A DNA stretch of 64,000 bases. Origin: Acidobacteriaceae bacterium TAA 166. GTDB lineage: Bacteria > Acidobacteriota > Terriglobia > Terriglobales > Acidobacteriaceae. The stretch covers positions 2,658,001-2,722,000 of the forward strand of contig ATWD01000001.1 of assembly GCA_000421065.1 (NCBI GenBank), read 5' to 3'. Shown piece after piece: positions 45,998 through 54,100 of this stretch; position 1 is the first letter of the stretch, and every line of letters starts with the position of its first letter. A program made the position numbers and the translations under genes. The notes below the pieces were generated by a model, which made no database searches, was not told where the DNA came from, and worked only from the letters and a program-made list of their open reading frames with translations.

Positions 45998-46210
45998 AGC
46001 CATTCCGAGGAGAGTGCCCTCGCGGAACAAAGTGGCCGCTCGCAAAAGAGCGCCCTTGCGGGGCAAGGTGGACGTCTCCGGCAGGAGATCAACCTGAGCG
46101 AAGCGCTGCGCCGTCGGAGGATCTGCGTCTTTTCTCCCCGCCACAGGTGCCGCATCGACGCCGCGGTCCAGAGACACAAACCACATTCACAGCACAAAAA
46201 GGAGAACACG
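45998..46210. repeat. Intergenic region with degenerate CCTGAGCG-type repeat (first copy)
   Basis: It contains two loose direct repeats of about 24 bp (gtgccctcgcgg... and gcgcccttgcgg...). At 46093-46152 there is a unit (cctgagcgaagcgctgcgcc ... ggatctgcgtcttttctccc) related to one at 46638-46690. No gene seen. Confidence 0.5.
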
Positions 46211-46603
46211 ATGAGCTTTATCGGTGTGCTCGAGGCCATAGGCAAGGGCTTCGAAAAGGGATTGAAGTGGGCCCTTACCTACGCGATCCCCGTAGAAAAA
46301 CTGGTGGCGCTGCTCTTTCCCGCCGCTGCCCCCGTCGCTTCCGAGGTGATCGACGCCACCACCCTGATTCAGAACGCCGTCATGATGGTCGAACAGAAGT
46401 ACGCCGCCAGCGGAGTCCAGAGCGGAACCGGAGCCGACAAACTGGCCGAGGTTCTGCTGCTCACCAGCCAGGCCGTCACCACTCTGCTGACCAAGGCCGG
46501 CCTCAAGGTCGGCTCCGATTACATCGCGAAGATCGTCTCCGCCGTCGTAGCCATCCTGAACGCCCAGCAGGCCGAAACCTCCGCCACGGCCACGCCGTCC
46601 TAG
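46211..46603 (+). CDS. Phage-block small protein, amphipathic/membrane type
   Basis: A 130-residue protein, hydrophobic at the N-terminus (KWALTYAIPVEKLVALLFPA) and C-terminus (SDYIAKIVSAVVAILNAQQ) with a flexible Gly/Ser middle. I recognise no family. Its plan (N-terminal F-x-K ... P-V-E, a central Gly-rich turn before Lys, C-terminal I-V-x-x-x-NA) loosely matches the 84-residue protein at 63386, so the two may be distant paralogues. AAAAAGGAG precedes the ATG. A role in head assembly or membrane association is possible. Confidence 0.65.
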   Translation: MSFIGVLEAIGKGFEKGLKWALTYAIPVEKLVALLFPAAAPVASEVIDATTLIQNAVMMVEQKYAASGVQSGTGADKLAEVLLLTSQAVTTLLTKAGLKVGSDYIAKIVSAVVAILNAQQAETSATATPS

Positions 46604-46637
46604 CCACGGGAGTTGCTCCGCACAATAAGGTTGTCAC

Positions 46638-46690
46638 CTGAGCGCGGTCGAAAGACCTTGCGTCTCTTCTCCCAGCCACCATCGCAGGAT
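46638..46690. repeat. Degenerate CCTGAGCG-type repeat (second copy)
   Basis: cctgagcgcggtcgaaagac followed by cttgcgtctcttctcccagcc parallels the unit at 46093-46152 with several mismatches. Both lie between a stop codon and the next ribosome site in the phage block. Confidence 0.5.
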
Positions 46691-46769
46691 TTGAGCCACG
46701 AGCTCTCAAACACTCGACACTCGTCGAGCACTGCGAGATTCGCAACCAAAATGAAAGAGAGGATTGTCC

Positions 46770-47165
46770 ATGGAGATGCAGATGGAGATCAACGCCGGAG
46801 CCGAGACGACCCTCGAGCGTCTGTCGGCCGCCGCCGCGTTTCTCGAGCAGGCTCTCGAGCGTCTGTCCGAGCGACAGACCCAGGCCGAAAGCACGATTGA
46901 AAAGATTGCGGCCGCCCTCGAGGCCAAACTGGCCGCCGCCGCGACCAAGCTCACTGAGCTGGAAGCCTCCGGCAGAAATATACCTCATGAAGTTACAAAT
47001 GGCCGCAAGACCCTGCCCGCCGGCATGATTTCCATGTTGGCCAAGCAGGGAGTCGCCATCGATTCCATCGAGGCCGGAGCCCTTGACGCTGCGCTCACGA
47101 GCCTCAGTATCGAGCAGAGAATCGCGGTGAAGTCGCAGTTGCTGCGCGCCGGAATGCTGGCTTAA
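46770..47165 (+). CDS. Coiled-coil protein, candidate scaffold
   Basis: A 131-residue protein. Residues 10-70 are a strongly heptad-like helix (TLERLSAAAAFLEQALERLS, ERQTQAESTIEKIAAALEAK), rich in Ala, Glu and Leu. The C-terminal part (GMISMLAKQGVAIDSIEAGA, LDAALTSLSIEQRIAVKSQL) is a compact helical region. GAGAGG lies nine bases before ATG 46770; a TTG two codons earlier is possible. It is immediately before the capsid gene, the normal place of a scaffolding protein, and the coiled coil fits. There is no sequence-level proof. Confidence 0.6.
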   Translation: MEMQMEINAGAETTLERLSAAAAFLEQALERLSERQTQAESTIEKIAAALEAKLAAAATKLTELEASGRNIPHEVTNGRKTLPAGMISMLAKQGVAIDSIEAGALDAALTSLSIEQRIAVKSQLLRAGMLA

Positions 47166-47209
47166 GGCCACCCAATCTCAACACACCGCAACCAAGGCAT
47201 CACCAACCC

Positions 47210-47246
47210 GAGGCATAGCTCTCCACGAGCTATGCCTCTCTCTTTT
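47210..47246 (+). terminator. Terminator-like hairpin directly before the capsid gene
   Basis: Perfect 12-bp arms GAGGCATAGCTC / GAGCTATGCCTC around TCCAC, then TCTCTTTT. The T-run abuts the ribosome binding site (AAAGGGAG) of the capsid gene at 47260. There is no room for a promoter between them, so capsid expression must pass through this hairpin. Confidence 0.85.
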
Positions 47247-47259
47247 GAAAGGGAGAACG

Positions 47260-48231
47260 ATGAACGCGAAGTTTACCGAGATTTACGCAGCCGCCGATTT
47301 CATGGGACCCGGAGCCATCGAAGTCCCCGCCTACCAGACCGAGATCCTCGACCTGGTCCAGCGCCGTGGCATCTTCGGCCGCCGCATCAAGCAGATTCCC
47401 GCCACCGGCCATCCGTCGCGCTTCTTTGAGGAGACCGCCATCCCGGCTCCCACCGCCGCCTCCGGCTTCGTCGATCCGCGCAACATCGTCGCCCCGGTGG
47501 TCACGCCCACCCGCGTCGAGCGCAGCGTTCCGCTGAAGGCCCTGGTTGCGCAGATCAACTACAACCTCTTCGACCTCGAGCTCGGCCAGCAGCAGAGTCA
47601 GTTCGCCTACCTGCAGGCCAAGGATCTCGCCGACACCGTCGACGGCGTCCTGCGCACCCACGACATCGCTCTGTGGAACGGCACCGACACCAGCCTGAGC
47701 ACCTCCACCACGACGCAGTACTTCGGCGCCGCGGGGCAGATCGCAGCCGGAGGCAACAGCGTCACCGTCGGAACCTCAGACAGCATCGTCGACGCCTTCA
47801 AATCGGCTGTGGCCAAGATGCTCGCCAACACGTCCTTCGGCGTGCGTCCCACCGCCATCTACGCCAATCCCGTCCTGCTCGACCTCATCGACCGCGAGAT
47901 GAAGACGGAGTTCAACGTCGTCCTCACCACCAAGGAGATCGCCGCCGGATACAGCGTCAAGATGCTCTCCACGCAGGCCGGCGACCTTCCGCTCATCCCC
48001 GAGTGGACCCTGAGCTACACCGGAACCCCCGGCTCCGGAACGGCCGTGCTTCCGGCCTACATCGTTACCGAAGACCTCATCGAGTACCACTGGCTCGGCG
48101 ACCCCAACCCGCGCGTCTTCCAGCTGGGCATGCCCGGCTCGCTGGCCTCGCAGTACGTCGCGGTCAAGTTCGGCGGCGTCGTCGTGAAGGGAGCCAGCTA
48201 CGCGCACACCCAGGTCCTCGTCGACCGCTAG
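47260..48231 (+). CDS. Major capsid protein
   Basis: A 323-residue protein, probably of the HK97-type capsid fold. N-terminal helix FTEIYAAADF; then YQTEILDLVQRRGIFGRRIK and FFEETAIPAPTAASGFV (E-loop-like region); RSVPLKALVAQINYNLFDLE; and in the second half VRPTAIYANPVLLDLIDREM, LPLIPEWTLSY and the C-terminal beta strand YVAVKFGGVVVKGAS. Position after protease and coiled-coil genes and before the connector gene supports the call. GGGAG five bases upstream fixes the ATG at 47260. It is flanked by hairpins on both sides, which would make a distinct, stable mRNA for the most abundant particle protein. Confidence 0.72.
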   Translation: MNAKFTEIYAAADFMGPGAIEVPAYQTEILDLVQRRGIFGRRIKQIPATGHPSRFFEETAIPAPTAASGFVDPRNIVAPVVTPTRVERSVPLKALVAQINYNLFDLELGQQQSQFAYLQAKDLADTVDGVLRTHDIALWNGTDTSLSTSTTTQYFGAAGQIAAGGNSVTVGTSDSIVDAFKSAVAKMLANTSFGVRPTAIYANPVLLDLIDREMKTEFNVVLTTKEIAAGYSVKMLSTQAGDLPLIPEWTLSYTGTPGSGTAVLPAYIVTEDLIEYHWLGDPNPRVFQLGMPGSLASQYVAVKFGGVVVKGASYAHTQVLVDR

Positions 48232-48254
48232 AACTCTGCACGAAGAATAAGGGA

Positions 48255-48292
48255 AAGCCCGCGTCGCCTGCGAAGGACGCGGGCTTCAGCCT
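48255..48292 (+). terminator. Intrinsic terminator after capsid gene
   Basis: Arms AAGCCCGCGTC and GACGCGGGCTT around a 10-base loop, 24 bases after the capsid stop. The downstream T-run is weak (ttcagcctccaattcg). Confidence 0.72.
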
Positions 48293-48315
48293 CCAATTCG
48301 TAATTTTAGGAAGAC

Positions 48316-48351
48316 GATGGCCTGCCGGCCGGGCCCACTGCGCGTGGGGCG
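48316..48351 (-). repeat. Truncated palindromic repeat, copy I
   Basis: Only one terminus and the outer arm (ggcctgccggccgggcccac, tgcgcgtggggcg), in the inverted orientation. It lies between the capsid terminator and the connector gene. Confidence 0.85.
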
Positions 48352-48400
48352 CGTTGTCCCTGTCTTTTTCTTTTTCCAAGTTTCTAAAGGAGGTGGTGCT

Positions 48401-49009
48401 GTGGGTTATCTCTTGCCTACGGAGTATGTGCAGTACGGTCTCACCTCGGAGACCCCCGACGATCTCGTAGCCATGGCCTCGGCCATGATCGACGCTCACT
48501 GCAGGCGGCCCAGCCTGCTCGAAACCCAGTACACCGAAAGGATACGAATCACCTCCGGCTCCGAGACGGTGCGTCTGAGCTATCGCCCGCTCGCACCCTC
48601 GCCTCTGGTCGAGGTCAAGACCCGCTACGGCCGTCCGCGCCGCGGCGAAAACCTCGACATCTTCCGCGAACAGGTCGCTCTCGCCTTCTCCATTCCCGGG
48701 AGCTGGAGCACGCTCGACCCTGCCAGCATCGACGTCAACCTCGGCGCCGCCGAGCTCACCTTTCCGCAGAACCTCCTTGGCCTCTGCTACAACGAGGTCG
48801 AGGTCACCTACACCGCCGGTCTCGACACCATTCCGCCTGCGGTCAAGATCGCATGCGCCCTGATCGTCCGCAACGCCCAGGCTACGCCCGCGATGAACGT
48901 CAAGAGCAGCCGCGTCGACACGCTCCAGATGGAGTACTTCTCGGACTCCCTGCTCGACGATCAGGTGCTTGTTCTGCTGCGGCCCTACGTCGCGGAGAGG
49001 CTTGGGTGA
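48401..49009 (+). CDS. Head-tail connector protein (gp6-like)
   Basis: A 202-residue protein. GYLLPTEYVQYGLTSETPDD and LVAMASAMIDAHCRRPSL are followed by ERIRITSGSETVRLSYRPLA and LCYNEVEVTYTAGLDTIPPA-VKIACALIVRNAQ, the alternation seen in phage gp6-type connectors (helices, a beta insertion, helices). The start is GTG at 48401, with AAAGGAGGTGG directly upstream. Frames further upstream would translate repeat I. It follows the capsid gene as expected. Confidence 0.68.
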   Translation: MGYLLPTEYVQYGLTSETPDDLVAMASAMIDAHCRRPSLLETQYTERIRITSGSETVRLSYRPLAPSPLVEVKTRYGRPRRGENLDIFREQVALAFSIPGSWSTLDPASIDVNLGAAELTFPQNLLGLCYNEVEVTYTAGLDTIPPAVKIACALIVRNAQATPAMNVKSSRVDTLQMEYFSDSLLDDQVLVLLRPYVAERLG

Positions 49010-49014
49010 CCGCC

Positions 49015-49446
49015 ATGGCCAACCCCACGAGGACCGCCACCGCCCTGCGCCGCGCCTCCGAGGCCTTGCTCTACGCAGCCGGAGCGCGCTCCGTCAAGCT
49101 GCGCGTCCCCGCTCCCGCCGTGCCCACGGACAACTCCGAGCAGCTCGGTCTGGCAACGCCTGAGTTTCAGGACATCGAGCTCGGTCGCGTCGCCTTCCGG
49201 ACCGCAGTCGCCAAGACCGCCGAGGGCAAGGCGAACAGACGATCGCTTATCGTCTCGGCCTCCGCCGTCGAGACCCTCACCGGACAACACGGCTATGCCT
49301 CTTCGCGGGCGCTCTTCGCCTCCGCCTTCGGAGTTCTCGTCGATCAGGTCATGCTCACCATCACCAGCGCCAGCGAGATCGAGGCCGCAGGCCTCATCTA
49401 TGCCTACCGCCTGGAGCTGCGCGAACCTCTCGCCGAGATCGTGTAG
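49015..49446 (+). CDS. Phage neck/head-completion-type protein
   Basis: A 143-residue protein of unknown family: TALRRASEALLYAAGARSVK, LRVPAPAVPTDNSEQLGLAT, FQDIELGRVAFRTAV, then a helical C-terminus. A GTG at 49006 overlaps the connector stop and would add three residues; ATG 49015 is used here. In the usual gene order, the slot after the connector is a head-closure or neck protein; this is assigned by position only. It is followed seven bases later by repeat J. Confidence 0.55.
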   Translation: MANPTRTATALRRASEALLYAAGARSVKLRVPAPAVPTDNSEQLGLATPEFQDIELGRVAFRTAVAKTAEGKANRRSLIVSASAVETLTGQHGYASSRALFASAFGVLVDQVMLTITSASEIEAAGLIYAYRLELREPLAEIV

Positions 49447-49453
49447 GCAAAAC

Positions 49454-49645
49454 GATGGCCTGCCGGCCGGGCCTACTACGCGTGGGGCGGTCACTTCGTG
49501 ACGCGTATACCGGCTTCGCCATGGGCCTTCCTTCGGTCGGCGCGAGAATCTTTGCAGGCGACCAACGGGAGCCCCACTCCGAAGGGAGTACGCGCGTCAC
49601 GAAGTGACCGCCCCACGTGCAGTGGACCCGCGCGGCAGCGCTGTC
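49454..49645 (-). repeat. Long palindromic repeat, copy J (inverted orientation)
   Basis: A full copy with well-preserved arms: gcggtcacttcgtgacgcg on the left and cgcgtcacgaagtgaccgcc on the right, ending gcgcggcagcgctgtc. It starts eight bases after a stop codon within the phage block, between two genes of the tail/neck group. Confidence 0.92.
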
Positions 49646-49679
49646 TTCTAACAAATTTGAAACTGAAAGGGTTACACAT

Positions 49680-50177
49680 ATGCAACGTGCAAAGGACACG
49701 TTCTACATCGCGGTGCGTGATCGCATTGCATCGTTGAATCCCGCGCGCCTCGTACTCCTGCGTGGCCTGTCTCGTCCGGGCGTACTGGTCGAAGAAAACG
49801 AGCTCGCCGTCGGCTTCTGGCCGACGGACGCCTTCCGTCTGCGATGGACGGAGCTCTCGCTCGGCACCGACAACGAGGCACCGCTCGCCGCACTGCGCTG
49901 CGAGATCGTCTACGCGACCGCCGGAAGCGCCGGCAATGGAGGCATGGACCGCGGCCGCATGATCTCCGCCATGGACGCCGAGCTCGCCGCTGCCATCCAG
50001 CAGTCTCCGCAGAACGCCGCCAAGCAGGACTTCACCGCCGCGACCGGGCCCGTAACTCTCAAGTCCAACATCTTCTGGGGCGGCCTCACCTTCGGACCCC
50101 TCAACATCAACGGCGAACAGCTCGAGCGCACCGCGACCGTCGACGTCTACAGCTACCAGGAAGCAGGTGACCAATGA
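49680..50177 (+). CDS. Phage tail-completion/terminator-type protein
   Basis: A 165-residue protein: AKDTFYIAVRDRIASLNPAR, GVLVEENELAVGFWPTDAFR, MDRGRMISAMDAELAAAIQQ, KSNIFWGGLTFGPLNINGEQ. I recognise no named family, but the size and place (between neck protein and tail tube) fit a tail terminator. AAAGGG lies nine bases before the ATG. Its stop overlaps the start of the next gene (ATGA), so the two proteins are translationally coupled. Confidence 0.6.
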   Translation: MQRAKDTFYIAVRDRIASLNPARLVLLRGLSRPGVLVEENELAVGFWPTDAFRLRWTELSLGTDNEAPLAALRCEIVYATAGSAGNGGMDRGRMISAMDAELAAAIQQSPQNAAKQDFTAATGPVTLKSNIFWGGLTFGPLNINGEQLERTATVDVYSYQEAGDQ

Positions 50178-51115
50178 GCGCGGCCGCTGCAACCAGCCCG
50201 GTCACGCGCCGCGTTCGCGCCTACTTCGCTCCAGTCAACCGCACGGCGGGAGCCCCGACGATTTTCGATCCCGCACAGAATGGCAGCTTCGACCTCGACG
50301 CTCCACCCACACCGTGGATCGACCTCGGCTGGTGCCGCAACTTCCATCGCAGGTCCGCAGATGAGATTGCGGCTCTTCGCACAGGAGCCCCAGCCATCGC
50401 CACCGCCCAGACCCGCGCCCAGATCGAAGCCACCGTCGAGCTCAAGTTCACGCAGTGGGGCAAGCTGCAGATGGCGCTCGCCTGCGGGTCGCAGCAGATG
50501 AATCTTCTCGCGCCCGCGCCCGACGCTGCTCTCAACGGAAGCGGAGGCTCCGCCGCCAGTGCAACTCCTCTGCAGCCAGGCTCGACCGCAACGACGCTGC
50601 AGCTCGACTCCGCAGCGGCCTTCTTCACTGCGGGCAACTGGGTCGTCGTCGATAGCGATTACACCGGCCAGACTGGTTATGTCGGCGCAGGTGTTAGCGG
50701 AGCCTATCTTCGTACCGCACTGAGCGCCGATGCAAATTACATCCGCCGCATCTCGCTCAACGTCGCACGCGTCAGCGCGGTTAATAACGGAGCGCTTCAA
50801 CTCGAGTCCGCCCTGATCGCAGGCGTTCCCATCGATGGCATGAACGTCGCGAAGCTCTCCGGCTTCGTCGACCGCGAGGGTGGCAGCTTCTTTCAGGAGT
50901 GGTCCGGTCTCTTCGTCATGCAGGGAGAGCAGGGCGATCGCGTGATCTTCCACTATCCGCGTCTTCAGGCGATGCAGGGCGCAGCCGAAACCCTCGAGAC
51001 TCTCGCCGGGCCGCTCGAACGCATTCGGCTCGCCGGCAACTTCCGCGCGCTTCCCGTCACCGACGCGGTCGATGGCGAGAAGGCGCTATGCTTCCGCAGC
51101 TATCTTCCGGCGTAA
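50174..51115 (+). CDS. Probable major tail (tube) protein
   Basis: A 313-residue beta-rich protein: RRVRAYFAPVNRTAGAPTIF at the N-terminus, WIDLGWCRNFHRRSADEI, ATVELKFTQWGKLQMALACG, and a Ser/Thr/Gly-rich insertion (PLQPGSTATTLQLDSAAAFF) resembling an Ig-like add-on, then VIFHYPRLQAMQGAAETLET. This plan is common in siphophage tube proteins. It starts within the stop codon of the preceding gene. No tape measure gene follows. Confidence 0.58.
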   Translation: MSAAAATSPVTRRVRAYFAPVNRTAGAPTIFDPAQNGSFDLDAPPTPWIDLGWCRNFHRRSADEIAALRTGAPAIATAQTRAQIEATVELKFTQWGKLQMALACGSQQMNLLAPAPDAALNGSGGSAASATPLQPGSTATTLQLDSAAAFFTAGNWVVVDSDYTGQTGYVGAGVSGAYLRTALSADANYIRRISLNVARVSAVNNGALQLESALIAGVPIDGMNVAKLSGFVDREGGSFFQEWSGLFVMQGEQGDRVIFHYPRLQAMQGAAETLETLAGPLERIRLAGNFRALPVTDAVDGEKALCFRSYLPA

Positions 51116-51169
51116 GTTTCCAGATTCCCCAACCAGCACGAACCACAACAGACAAGAAAGAGGCGAAAG

Positions 51170-54100
51170 ATGAGTTTGAGGCAGAAAGGATGGGTGATAG
51201 CAGCGGTCCTCGTGGCCGTTCCCGCAATGCTGGTCATGTTTGCGGTCGCTGCCCTGGCCCAGATTGTAACGACGCAGGTTACAGACACGATCTACCGCGC
51301 CGACGGTACTCCGGCCGGTGGAACCGTTCTGATCAGCTGGCCTGCGTTCACCACCTCCGCGGGTCAATCGATCGCCAGCGGGAACACCTCGGCGACCCTT
51401 ACGGCCAGCGGCGTGCTCACCGTGCAGCTCATCCCCAACGCGGGAGCGAATCCCGTCGGCACCTACTACACCGTTGTTTATCACCTGGACGACGGCAGCG
51501 TGAATCGCGAGTACTGGGTCGTTCCCGCAAGCCAGTTTCCCGTACACATCAGCTCCTTGCGCAACACCGTTGTGCCGACCTCGGTTGCCATGCAGACCGT
51601 CAGCAAGAGCTACGTCGATACGGCCATCGCCTCCGCGGTCGCCGGGCATCCGCTCGACTCCTCGAACCCCTACGTGCTCAAGGCGGGCGACACCATGACC
51701 GGCGCGCTCTCGCTTCCGGGCGATCCAACCACACCCTCGCAGGCCACCACCAAGAACTACGTCGATACCAACGTTACGCAGCTCGCCAGCGGTCTCGCGC
51801 AGAAGGTCTCCGTGCTGCCCCAAACCGATCAGGCCATCGCCCAACCCACCGGCACGCAGCTTGCCACCAACCGCATGAACGGCGTCGAGTACGCAAGCCA
51901 GTATCAGAACTCCCGCGGTAACAATGGAATCGCCAACGCCGTAGCCAGCCCGGACTGCGCCGGCGGCTGCGAGATCAAGGCCGAGCAGACCTATGGCCCG
52001 ACCGAAAACTACACCGCCTCGCAGTGGAATAATGGAACCCACGTCGAGGACCACCGTGGAGGCCAACGTCACGATCTCTACCTCAACCCAGACAGCCCGA
52101 CCTCTCCAGGCCTCGAGGCCGGCCAGGTCATCGACGTCACCGGAACCCGGCCGACCTCTTCCATCTTTCAGGCCACTCATACGCAGACTCCCGGGTCCAT
52201 CGGGCTTCTCATTCGCCACCAAGGTGTCGCCGGCGGCTCGAATCAGTTTCCGGAGAACATCGACGCCACGGTTCCCTACTTCAAGATGGGCTACAGCGCG
52301 CTTCAGTTGAAGGGAACCTACAACGCGCAAGGCCAGCACGTGCTGGCGCCGATGAGCAGCAGCTGCTTCGGCGTAGGCGACTGCCTCATCGGATCACAAC
52401 TCATCCTCGGGTCCGGAGGATTTCGCGATAACGCCGACGAGGGAACCCATCCCTTCGACCTGCAGATCCTCGAGGACTCGCGCGTCTTCACCGGCGTCTG
52501 CGCCACGGGTTGCGCCCCCGGCTCGACCTCCGTCGCCATCACGGCAACAGCGAATTCGCAAACGCAGGGCGAGGGCCGCTATCTGATCGACACCAACCCC
52601 GCAAAGGTCCTCAACACTGGATCCTTGATCGGCGCGGGAACGACGACGGGACCCAACCCTTCGGCGGCCTTCAGCGGTACGAACTTTCCCATCAGCACCT
52701 TCTTTCAGCTCGCGCAGGCGGCGGTCTCGCAGAGCAACGACCTTGCTCCCGGCACCGTGACCCTGCCCATCGCCACCACCGGTCTGCCCACCGGCTTCGC
52801 TTCCAACACCGCCGCGGCCCCCGCCGCCAGCGGCGTTGCCTGCGTCACCGATACGGCAGCGGCCGACTTCAACATCGAGAAGTTCGAGACCGTCAACTAC
52901 TCCATCGTGGATGGAACGCACCTTCAGCTCACCCTGACGCGCGCGCACACGGCCAATGCCACGGTTGCAATCGGAGGCCTGTGCGGCTACGGCCTCGAAC
53001 AGACCGTCGATACTGCCTCCGGGATCCGCCAGGTCTTTCCCGTCATCGGCTCTTATTCCGCGACCGGCCTTTACTACGCGGGCGGAACCAGCGCCATCGT
53101 AGGACAGATCGGAACCACCTCCGCCTTCGCGAGCTTTTCGCTGCCCATCACCTCGGTGACGCGCAGCGGAAACACGGTCACGCTTGTTACCTCCGGCAAC
53201 TTTCCGGCCGACGTCAACGGCCTGACCCTGTCTGTATCCGGGGTATCGGACGCAAGCTACAACGGAAGCTTCGTCGTCACGACGACCTCTCCCAACCGGC
53301 TTACTTATACGCAGACCGGCTCCAACAGCACCAGCTCCGGCGGAACGCTCACGCTGCTCACCGGCGGCTACGCGCTCTATCCCATGGCCGAGGTCACCAG
53401 CGTCATGAATCCGGCGACCAAGCTGATCGACGGCCAGATGACCCTCGCTCCCAATACCGTCGCCTGGGCCGCGAACGATACCGTCGAGCAGCCTCACTAC
53501 TATCAGCAGAAGGTCTCGGCCGACACCGAGCTGATCGGCCAGACCATCCCCCGGCCCTCGTCGCGGCAACAGGCCGGTTTGCAATACCAGGGCAACAATG
53601 GTCCCGGTCTCCAGGGCTGGGCGATCACAAACGCCGCGCCGGTGACCAACTACTACGGCAACGGCGGCACCCACACCATTCCCGACGTGGCCCTGGTCAC
53701 CAAGGGTGCGTGGCGCCGCTCCATGGCCATTGATGCGGGCGAGCAGGCCGTCTTCGCGATTCACTGCAACCTTCACACCTGCGGCAAATGGAACTCGTCG
53801 TACAACCTCTTCGAGATCGACTCTTCGGTCGGTGTCGATGCCATTGGGTATATCCCAACGACCAGCTCCATCAACTTCAACCTCCGCGGCACGCCGTACA
53901 GCTTCAGCCCTCAGGGATTCACCGCCGGAACCATCAATGCAACCACCGTCAATGCCACCACGCTAAACGGCTCGGTCGCCGCCTCACAGCTCCCCGTCTT
54001 CAAGGCATCCGGCGCGGCGCACGCTCCGGGAGTGGTCCCCGATCCCGGCTCCGTCGCGGGCAACACGCGCTATTTGCGAGAGGATGGAACCTGGGCGGCT

